Source: a virus | Virus record (IMG/VR): IMGVR_UViG_3300029319_000253 | Span: 2,037-32,466 of that record | Strand: one strand, 5' to 3' | DNA length: 30,430 nucleotides | Part shown: positions 7,408 to 14,900 of the stretch, piece after piece | Numbering within the stretch: position 1 is the first letter of the stretch | How the letters are laid out: each line of letters starts with the position of its first letter | The notes under the pieces: model-generated | The model's database searches: none | What the model was told of the DNA's origin: nothing | The model's input: only the letters and a program-made list of their open reading frames with translations | Translations under genes and position numbers: made by a program

Positions 7408-7635
7408 ATGAAAACAATAGAAGATCACATAGAAAAAGATAAAAGTCTGATTCAAGACCCTACTATTTCCCCTGCAGCACGTAGACATGCAAAGGAAGAA
7501 CTTCATGAATTAGAAGTTTACGCAGAACATCATAAAGAAGAGATTGAAGCTGGAGATCATCATGACCCTAATGCATTAGAGTTATTCTGTGATATGTATC
7601 CAGATGAACCAGAATGTTTGGTGTATGACGACTAA
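7408..7635 (+). CDS. cp12: CP12-like Calvin cycle inhibitor (auxiliary metabolic gene)
   Basis: 75 aa, acidic. The C terminus ALELFCDMYPDEPECLVYDD carries the hallmark of CP12: two cysteines (C61, C70) eight residues apart, in the form C-D-x2-P-D-x2-E-C-x2-Y-D-D. In cyanobacteria CP12 ties GAPDH and phosphoribulokinase into an inactive complex and so switches off the Calvin cycle. Cyanophages are known to carry CP12 genes, proposed to push host carbon toward the pentose phosphate pathway. Here the N-terminal cysteine pair of host CP12 is absent and the central AWD-VEEL core is reduced to RHAKEELHEL, so GAPDH binding by the C-terminal loop seems more likely retained than the full mechanism. 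The gene sits between gp27 and gp5 with its own strong ribosome site, and its stop overlaps the gp5 start as TAATG. Confidence 0.88.
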   Translation: MKTIEDHIEKDKSLIQDPTISPAARRHAKEELHELEVYAEHHKEEIEAGDHHDPNALELFCDMYPDEPECLVYDD

Positions 7636-9920
7636 TGGCTGGAGTTCTTGAAGGATCTGACAGTTTTTCTGGTATCAATTGGTGGATAGGCCAAGTTGCT
7701 CCTAGAGAGACTTGGGCAGAAAACACTTTACTTAAAAATGATAAGGATGTTGGAGTTGTTGGAAGAAAAGGGGATATAAACGTTTATCCTAACCGTGTAA
7801 AAGTTAGAGTTGTTGGGTATCATGATCAAATTGAGGATCCCAATGATCTACCTTTTGCATCTGTAATGGGTAATCCATTTATATCTAGTGGATATGGGGC
7901 AGCTCCTAATACGCATCAATTGGAGGGTGGGGAAAGTGTTTTAGGTATCTGGATAGATGGTGAAGATGAACAAAAACCTGTAATCACTAACGTCTTCATG
8001 AAAAGTCAGCATGCTGTTGATGGAGGAACGACTGATCTAAAAAGTAACTCTACCACAAGACAAAATATTATTCAATCAACAAGTGATATTAATAGTCGAT
8101 TAGACTCTTCTAGTCTATGGGCAACTGAGTTAACTGGTGATGCGTATGGAGAAAAAATGTTTTCTGGTGAATTTGTAACAAATTATGATTTCTCTAAATC
8201 ACAACCACCAGAAGTAAGTAAGTATACGAAACAAGGTAAGTTAAGAACTCCAGCTCAGATAGCAGCTGCTCAAAGACTAGAGACTAAAAAGTGGAATGAG
8301 TTCCTACTTTCTGAAAAAAATGAAGGTTTTATAGATGTAGATCTAGATCTTATATCAGGTAGGAATGCTTATGTAGTAGATCCTGCTTTGGTCAATAATG
8401 GAGGTGGAACTACTGGGCCTGTTAAAAGTTATGAAGAGACTTTAGCAGAAGTTAAAACTGACTCTCCATCTTGTAAGAGAGATAATATTATTGGTGTGAT
8501 AACTGGGGCTATAGAAGATTTTACTAAATTATTGATTAATGTTGAGAAGTATGGTGAATTTTATGTAAATGCAGTTACAGGTATGGTCGTAAACTTCCAA
8601 GCAGAAATGAATCAAATAGCTAGAAAGATTGCTGGTGCTTTGACTGGAAAAATTAATAACATGAGGGATTATCTTTTTGGTGAAATAGAAGAAAAGATAA
8701 ATGCATTTACTAACAAAATTATTCCAGAGGAATTAAAACCAAAAACTGGAGAGGCCATAAAAAATGTCACAGATACCATATATTGTTTATTTGGTAATGT
8801 GATTGATGGATTAAAAAATATGATTGGTAATTTTTTAAAGGAGTTGATTGGTAAAATTGTTAATGTACCCCTATGTGCTGCAGAGCAATTAGTCGGAACT
8901 TTACTAAATGATGTGTTAGGTAGTATTAACGATACTATCACTCCTATCTTATCGAGTTTAACTTCAACTTTAGGTGGAGCCCTTGGATCTGTTACTTCTT
9001 TAGTCAACAAAGCTTTGGAGGGTGCTAATCTTTTATTTAATTTTCTTGCTTGTGATGATCTTAAGTGTCCTTTACCAAGTAGATTTGATAATACACTTGG
9101 CCCACAACAAAAACAAAAAGATAGAGTAGATAAGATTATGGAGGGAATATCAGGTATTAGTGGTGAACTTGGTCTTGATGGAGAGTTGCCCAGTATATTT
9201 AAAAAATCAGACGGAGATCCTTCAGTTGTTGCCAGTTTAGTTGGAGGTTGCGACAGTAATATCCTGAGATGTGGCCCACCAACTGTAGAACTTTTTGGTG
9301 GATCTGGAGTTGGTGGTGTAATAAATGCTGTTGTCGCTGAAACCACTGAAATAGTTGGTGCGAACATCCTTGATCGTGGATTAGGATATAAGGAAAAACC
9401 ACCATATGTTGTTTTTCGTGATGCATGTGGAGATGGTAAAGGTGCAAGGGCTAAAGCAATTATAAATCCTGATGATGGTGGAATTGATGGATTATTGATA
9501 GAAGCTTCAGGCTATGGGTATAATAGTAATTTTGATAGGATTATAACAACATCTGGTATTTTAGATTCTGATACTTCTGTGGAAGGAGACTTAATGACTG
9601 GCCAAATCAATAGCGTCGTCGTTGCCGCGCCTGGATTTGGTTATAATTCAACAGATACGATAGATGCTGGTAATGCTGATCTTAGTCCAATAGTTCTTGG
9701 TGGTAGAATAGTTGGAGTAAAGGTCAACAACAAGGGTAGTGGATTTACAAACATACCAGAATTACGCATAAATACTGAGACTGGAAGAGGTGCTGATTTA
9801 AGAGCAGTCTTGAATTTTGTTCCTGTAAGTGAAGTTTCAGAGACATTAGATCCAACACAAATTATTTCTGTAGTTGATTGTGTCGATAAACCATTAACAA
9901 GAAATCCAATAGGTGAATAA
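7635..9920 (+). CDS. 5: Baseplate hub / spike protein gp5, without lysozyme domain
   Basis: 761 aa. Residues about 10-125 resemble the OB-fold of T4 gp5, which sits on gp27: INWWIGQVAPRETW, VYPNRVKVRVVGYHDQ, LPFASVMGNPFISSGYG, then ESVLGIWIDGEDEQKPVITN. The lysozyme domain that follows in T4 gp5 is not visible. Instead, residues about 285-500 are long amphipathic and hydrophobic helices with few charges (FTKLLINVEKYGEFYVNAVT, VLGSINDTITPILSSLTSTL), with several cysteines. The C terminus (about 570-735) is a beta-rich module with recurring G-x-GY motifs (DRGLGYKEKPP, ASGYGYNSN, APGFGYNS, NKGSGFTNIP). The beta-helical needle is not in this polypeptide and appears to be the next gene. Such lysozyme-free gp5 is known for cyanophages. 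The helical region could have a membrane-active or scaffold role, which is inference. Confidence 0.8.
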   Translation: MAGVLEGSDSFSGINWWIGQVAPRETWAENTLLKNDKDVGVVGRKGDINVYPNRVKVRVVGYHDQIEDPNDLPFASVMGNPFISSGYGAAPNTHQLEGGESVLGIWIDGEDEQKPVITNVFMKSQHAVDGGTTDLKSNSTTRQNIIQSTSDINSRLDSSSLWATELTGDAYGEKMFSGEFVTNYDFSKSQPPEVSKYTKQGKLRTPAQIAAAQRLETKKWNEFLLSEKNEGFIDVDLDLISGRNAYVVDPALVNNGGGTTGPVKSYEETLAEVKTDSPSCKRDNIIGVITGAIEDFTKLLINVEKYGEFYVNAVTGMVVNFQAEMNQIARKIAGALTGKINNMRDYLFGEIEEKINAFTNKIIPEELKPKTGEAIKNVTDTIYCLFGNVIDGLKNMIGNFLKELIGKIVNVPLCAAEQLVGTLLNDVLGSINDTITPILSSLTSTLGGALGSVTSLVNKALEGANLLFNFLACDDLKCPLPSRFDNTLGPQQKQKDRVDKIMEGISGISGELGLDGELPSIFKKSDGDPSVVASLVGGCDSNILRCGPPTVELFGGSGVGGVINAVVAETTEIVGANILDRGLGYKEKPPYVVFRDACGDGKGARAKAIINPDDGGIDGLLIEASGYGYNSNFDRIITTSGILDSDTSVEGDLMTGQINSVVVAAPGFGYNSTDTIDAGNADLSPIVLGGRIVGVKVNNKGSGFTNIPELRINTETGRGADLRAVLNFVPVSEVSETLDPTQIISVVDCVDKPLTRNPIGE

Positions 9921-10663
9921 TGACAGATAGTTTTCAACCAATACCATTTACACCAGCTGATGTGTCAACTTCTGGAGCTTTATCGGACGAGCAAATTCAA
10001 GCAATTGATAATCAAACAGATCAGGCAACTGAAGGTGATTTTACAGAAGGATCTTATAAAAATAGATTTGATGCTAAAAAGTTACATAGAGATTATGATC
10101 TTGACATAAAAAATCACTATCGAGTTGAGGCAGGACAAAATTCACCATTCGGAAATGTAAGTTATCGTGTTCTAACTAATGCTGGATCTGGATTTTCATT
10201 TCATGAAGATGGTATAAATCGGGAAAATCTTCAATGTGTGGCAACTGGTAGATCTGTAGAAGCTCTTGGAAAACAAATAGAAAGAAACAGGGATGCAGCT
10301 CAGGATGAAATGATTCCAGCCAAACTTGTTAAATGTTTTAATGGTGATTATGTTGTAGATTGTGATAATGGTGATATAATTTTTAAGGCTGATAATATTA
10401 AGTTTCTTGCTAAAGGCACCTCAGATACCAATGACGGTGATATTCATATGCAAGCTAATAAGAATATATTCATGGATGCACCTGATGTCAGGATCGTGGG
10501 ATCTAATCTTAGATTGACTGCTAGAAAATCATTTACAATCTCAGGAAAAGTGAGTGGTGGTATTGTTGCGGGCCTATTAAGTATGGCCTCATCTGATGAT
10601 TTTGGTGCATCAATATTAATGAAACAAATGAATTCTCTTTTAGACGCTTTGAAGGCACAGTAA
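9920..10663 (+). CDS. Baseplate spike, gp5 C-terminal beta-helix-like protein
   Basis: 247 aa. After a polar N terminus (1-70), residues about 75-120 contain RVEAGQNSPFGNVSYRVLTN and HEDGINREN. Residues about 130-215 form short alternating strands (DYVVDCDNGDIIFKADNIKF, DGDIHMQANKNIFMDAPDVR, SNLRLTARKSFTISGKVSGG), as in the triple-stranded beta-helix needle at the C terminus of T4 gp5 and VgrG proteins. A short hydrophobic helix follows. It starts in a TAATG overlap with gp5, so the likely arrangement is a gp5 hub and needle encoded by two cistrons. A role as the membrane-puncturing central spike is inferred from this context. Confidence 0.65.
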   Translation: MTDSFQPIPFTPADVSTSGALSDEQIQAIDNQTDQATEGDFTEGSYKNRFDAKKLHRDYDLDIKNHYRVEAGQNSPFGNVSYRVLTNAGSGFSFHEDGINRENLQCVATGRSVEALGKQIERNRDAAQDEMIPAKLVKCFNGDYVVDCDNGDIIFKADNIKFLAKGTSDTNDGDIHMQANKNIFMDAPDVRIVGSNLRLTARKSFTISGKVSGGIVAGLLSMASSDDFGASILMKQMNSLLDALKAQ

Positions 10664-11520
10664 TGGCACACATTTTTAAAACTTTTGCAAATAGATTAAC
10701 TGTAGGTAGTCAGACTGCAGCGGGTATTGTAAATCCACAGAAACTTCCTTATGAATCTTCAACGTTTGGTGGACTATCCATATTAAATGGCCCAGTTCAG
10801 ATAGGTGTTGCACCACTTTTACCTGTTCCAAAAGGAGTTTTAGATATAGGCCCGTCAGTTCCTACATCAGGCCCACAAGCATTATCTGCTGTGAATATAA
10901 CACATCCTTTAAGTGGAATTGTAATTACGTCTGCGAAAACTGGAATTACAATTACAGCATCAGTTGATAATGTAATAACTGCTCCAGAAAATTATTTTAA
11001 TGGTAATGTTAAAATATCATTAGGAGCTCTCAGAAATAGTCATCTTAATACTTGTACAGGAGCAAGTTGCACTTTTGGTGGTAGTACAATTAATAGACAG
11101 GGTTGGAAAGGATTTGATATCAAACATCCAAACAAGAAAGGACACAGACTCAGACACGTTTGTGTGGAAGGGCCTGAGGCTGCAGTTTATGTAAGAGGTA
11201 CGTTAAAAAATTCTAATATTATTGAATTACCTGAGTATTGGAAAGGACTTGTAGATCCAGAAAGCATTAGTATAACCTTGACACCAATCGGGTCTTATCA
11301 AGAATTATATATAAAGAACATTGAGTGGGGTCAAAAGGTAACTGTCATGAACAGTACCAGCGGTTCAATTCACTGTTTTTACTCCATTTGGGCTTCCAGA
11401 ATAGACGGAGAACCCTTGGTAGTAGAGTATGAAGGTGAAGATCCTTCCTCATACCCAGGCAACTCAGAACAATTTTCAATTTCTGGCTATGATTATGGTA
11501 GGGGTGTTGACAACTCGTAA
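10663..11520 (+). CDS. Spike-tip or fibre-like virion protein with EGPE-VYVRG motif
   Basis: 285 aa. The first ~130 residues are beta-rich and of low charge (GGLSILNGPVQIGVAPLLPV). From about 145 there is a conserved-looking module: GWKGFDIKHPNKKGHRLRHV, then CVEGPEAAVYVRGTL, IELPEYWKGLVDPESISITL, TPIGSYQELYI and YSIWASRIDGEPLVVEYEGE. I associate this module with the C-terminal region of phage and bacterial fibre proteins, often near intramolecular chaperones, but the usual S-D-x-R-x-K chaperone start is absent. Its position right after the spike gene, joined by TAATG, suggests a tip or a fibre attached to the central hub. The exact role is unknown. Confidence 0.6.
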   Translation: MAHIFKTFANRLTVGSQTAAGIVNPQKLPYESSTFGGLSILNGPVQIGVAPLLPVPKGVLDIGPSVPTSGPQALSAVNITHPLSGIVITSAKTGITITASVDNVITAPENYFNGNVKISLGALRNSHLNTCTGASCTFGGSTINRQGWKGFDIKHPNKKGHRLRHVCVEGPEAAVYVRGTLKNSNIIELPEYWKGLVDPESISITLTPIGSYQELYIKNIEWGQKVTVMNSTSGSIHCFYSIWASRIDGEPLVVEYEGEDPSSYPGNSEQFSISGYDYGRGVDNS

Positions 11521-11556
11521 TTGTTATGATACCATTATATTAAGATTTTAATTCTT

Positions 11557-11793
11557 ATGTCTGACGATTTCTGTTCACAAGACTCCGAATACGTAACAAG
11601 TGTTATTATCGACATTAACAGAAGATCATTTCTTCTTGTTAGTAACGAAGGTGTGATGCAAGAAATAGTTTGTGATAATGCAACTCAATTTATGGACATT
11701 TGGGAAATAGTTCATGTTGTGTTAGACATAGACTCAGATATTAAAATCATTTACGTAGATCCAGTCGTTTCGGATAGTGCGGGCGTGGTGTAG
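11557..11793 (+). CDS. Hypothetical protein, 78 aa
   Basis: An acidic small protein (VTSVIIDINRRSFLLVSNEG, MDIWEIVHVVLDIDSDIKII) predicted by eye to be mixed beta strands and one helix. I recognise no family. It begins 36 nt after the preceding gene with no strong ribosome site. Its last 15 bases overlap the 5' end of the tRNA-Gly gene, so the final codons (GCG GGC GTG GTG TAG) are also tRNA acceptor and D-arm sequence. That overlap suggests the true coding end may have been altered when the tRNA was acquired. Confidence 0.6.
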   Translation: MSDDFCSQDSEYVTSVIIDINRRSFLLVSNEGVMQEIVCDNATQFMDIWEIVHVVLDIDSDIKIIYVDPVVSDSAGVV

Positions 11794-11849
11794 TGGTAAC
11801 ATACGAGTTTTCCAAACTCCTGTCATGAGTTCGAGTCTCATCGCCCGCT
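11779..11849 (+). tRNA. tRNA-Gly (anticodon UCC)
   Basis: 71 nt that fold as a cloverleaf. The acceptor stem is GCGGGCG / CGCCCGC. The D arm is GUGU-AGUGGUA-ACAU. The anticodon arm is CGAGU-UUUCCAA-ACUCC (one C-C mismatch at 27-43) with UCC at the anticodon position. The T arm is AUGAG-UUCGAGU-CUCAU, and the discriminator base is U. CCA is not encoded. A T-run follows the acceptor stem. It reads GGA and GGG codons and sits just before the large Gly-rich fibre genes. Confidence 0.93.
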
Positions 11850-11868
11850 TTTTGGTGATAGAAGTTGT

Positions 11869-11875
11869 CTAAATA
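11869..11875 (+). promoter_or_regulatory. Late promoter candidate (CTAAATA) for the giant fibre gene
   Basis: CTAAATA lies 19 nt after the tRNA and 37 nt before the ATG at 11913. The leader just before the ATG holds a short imperfect hairpin (TTCGTT pairing with AGCGAA), and I see no clear Shine-Dalgarno site. Confidence 0.5.
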
Positions 11876-11912
11876 CTAGGAGATTATAATTTCGTTAGCT
11901 GGATAAGCGAAA

Positions 11913-14900
11913 ATGCCACTAAGTAGACTAGAAAATTTCTTAAAGAATGTTGACGGAAACGTTATATATGTTAATCCAACGGATTTGGATGCGACAGACA
12001 GTATTGAGAACCAAGGAAATTCTTTAACGAGACCCTTTAAAACAATTCAGAGAGCTCTATTAGAAGCCTCTAGATTTTCATATCAAGTTGGACAAAATAA
12101 TGATAAGTTTGATCGTACAACAATCATGTTGTATCCTGGCACACATGAGATTGACAACAGGCCTGGATTTAACGTAGTAAATGCGAGTGGAAACGCTTCA
12201 TTTAGAGATAGATTAGGTAACTCACAAAGTTTAACACAATTAACAGAGACAAGTAATTATAATTTAGAAGATCCTACAAACGAACTTTATAAGTATAACT
12301 CAGTAGAAGGTGGTGTAATTGTTCCTCGTGGTGTATCAATAGCTGGTTATGATGTAAGAAAGACAAAGATAAGACCTAAATTTGTTCCTGATCCTACAGA
12401 TTTATCAGTTACAAGGGCAGCTATATTCAGATTAACAGGTGCATGTCATTTCTATGCAATGACATTCTTTGATGGTGATCCTCAAGGCTCTGTTTACAAA
12501 AACTATACTACAAGTAGATTCTCTCCACAGTTCTCACATCATAAACTTACATGTTTTGAGTATGCTGATGGTGTAAATGGTGTTGGTGTTGGTACTTCAT
12601 CTACCACAACTGACCTTCAGATGTATTTCCATAAGATTCAACAGGCTTTTGGAGATAGTTCTGGTAGAGGAATTGGTGATTTCCCATCTACTACAGATAT
12701 GCAACCATCTCTTCCTGAGTTTGAGATTGTTGGCCCAGTTAAGGCTGAGGATGTTGGTATTACTAGTATTCGTGCTGGTACAGGAGGAACACCAGATCAA
12801 GTAATTACAGTACAAACAAGTGGAAAACATGGGCTTGTTGTCGATAGTCCGATTCGAGTAGCTGGTGTTAATACGTTCCCAGACATTTATAATGGTAACT
12901 TTGTTGTTTCTTCTGTAACAAATGATGAAAAGTTTAGTTACCTTGCATCTGCAACTCCAGCTGATGGATTACCATCACTAGATGGAGATGAGGTTGTAGT
13001 TGCTGATACCGATAACGTACAAGGTGCATCACCATACATATTCCACTGTTCAATGAGATCTGCATATGGTATGTGTGGTCTTCATGCTGATGGATCAAAA
13101 GCATCTGGATTCAAGTCTATGCTTGTATCTCAGTTTACTGGTATTGGATTGCAGAAAGATAATAATGCGTTCTTAATTTACAATAAAACATCGGGACAAT
13201 ATGATACAAATGAAACTGCCTCTGATAGTGAAAAACCACTATATTTAAATGGTAATGCGATTTATAGACCATCATATAAAAACGCACATATTAAGACATC
13301 AAACGATGGATATATTCAGGCAGTATCTATATTCGCTGTTGGTTATTCTGAACATTTCACTACTTCAGAGGGTGGTGATATGTCAATCACCAACTCTAAC
13401 TCTAACTTTGGTGCGGTTGCCTTAAATGCAAAAGGATTCAAACCAGCTGCGTTTGCGAAAGACAACAGAGGATATATTACACATATTATTCCACCAGAAA
13501 ATCAATTCAAACAGGACATATCAGTTGAGTGGGAAGCTATAAATGTAACAAAAACTGTTGCAGCTGGTAGTTCTAGTCCTTCAAAAATATACTTAGATGG
13601 ATTTACTGATTCCTCAACACCTCCTGTACATGTTATTGCTGGTTACAGAATTGGTTCCAAGAGTGATGAATTATTACATGTAAGTGTTGCTGGTGTTGGA
13701 ACTGTAACTACACCAATCAGAATGTTAAATCCTGATGGATCTGAGGGTGATATATCAATCAAAGAATATGAGGTAAGTCGTACAGGTGCGATTAATAGTA
13801 TCGCATCAAGTGTTCTTACATTAAGAACAAATCACAAGTTACATGCAGGGGAGAGTATTCGTGTTCTTTCTGATAGTGGATACTTGCCTGACGGAATAGA
13901 TTCAAATGTAATTTACTTTGCGATTACTAATGATTCTACCGCTGAAACATTAAACGCAAATCAAATCAAACTTGCAAGAAGTAAAAACGATGCGTTGTTA
14001 GGTGGTTCTGGAAACTTTATCACAATTAATAACAACAAAGGTGGAGTTCTTAAGATTCAGTCAAGAGTAAGTGATAAGGCTCCAGGCGATTTAGCTCATC
14101 CAATTCAATATGAGAATGGTAACTGGTATGTTAGAGCAAGTAATACAAATACTTTGTTTACACAGGTTGCTGCAAACTCCGAGACTATTGGTGAAAGAAC
14201 AGGAAAGACATTTATAAAGAGAAAAGAAGATACAAGATCATTAAATGATAAGATCTATAGACTTAGATATGTCATACCAAAAGAATCATTAGATGCAAGA
14301 CCACCAATTCCTGGCTATACTTTACAGGAGTCTAATACTGTTGGTGTTGCTGGTGCATCTGAATTTACAAATAATATTCCTGATGTAACGGCTCAGAGAA
14401 ACCTTCGTATTTTAAAGAGTATTGATAGATCTTCAAATACAGGTATTACAACTGTTGTTACAGAAAAACCACATAATTTAATTAAAGGTGATCAGGTACA
14501 ACTTAGAAATGTTAAGAGTGGTGCAAACTCAAATGGAACTCTGAATAGTGGATATAATATTGTAACTGATGTTGTCGGTATCACAAGTTCAAAAGGATTT
14601 GAATTAAAGTTCTTAGACACAGATCCAGGCACATACACTGCACATACAGCAAGAGATAATAATCTTCCTGTGGTTGCCAGATGGAAACATAAGGATACAT
14701 TTACTGTATATCGCTCAGAAACAGTTAAAGCTCACGATTATCAGAGACAAGATGGTGTTTATCATCTGATTTGTGTTGATAGTAGTATCTCACCAACTGT
14801 AAATGAATTTGATGCAAATAAATTTAATCAGAATATTACTGATCTATATCCACAGTTTGATGCTGATAACTTTACAATGGATCCAGAACACGCAGCTAGT

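Noticed and set aside
8669-9367. Minus-strand ORF of 232 aa opposite gp5
   Set aside because: Composition (Ser, Pro, Leu) is that of antisense AT-rich coding DNA; it lies wholly inside gp5 and has no motif or promoter.
7635-9920. A lysozyme domain in gp5
   Set aside because: The T4 lysozyme pattern (catalytic E-D-T region and GIGH-type motif) was looked for between the OB-fold and the C-terminal repeats and not found.
11849-11853. T-run after the tRNA considered as an intrinsic terminator
   Set aside because: The only stem before it is the tRNA acceptor stem itself, and the run is short.
12577-12804. Overlapping plus- and minus-strand ORFs (about 75 aa each) inside the giant fibre
   Set aside because: Leu/Val-rich shadows of the fibre reading frame; no start signals and no independent conservation clue.
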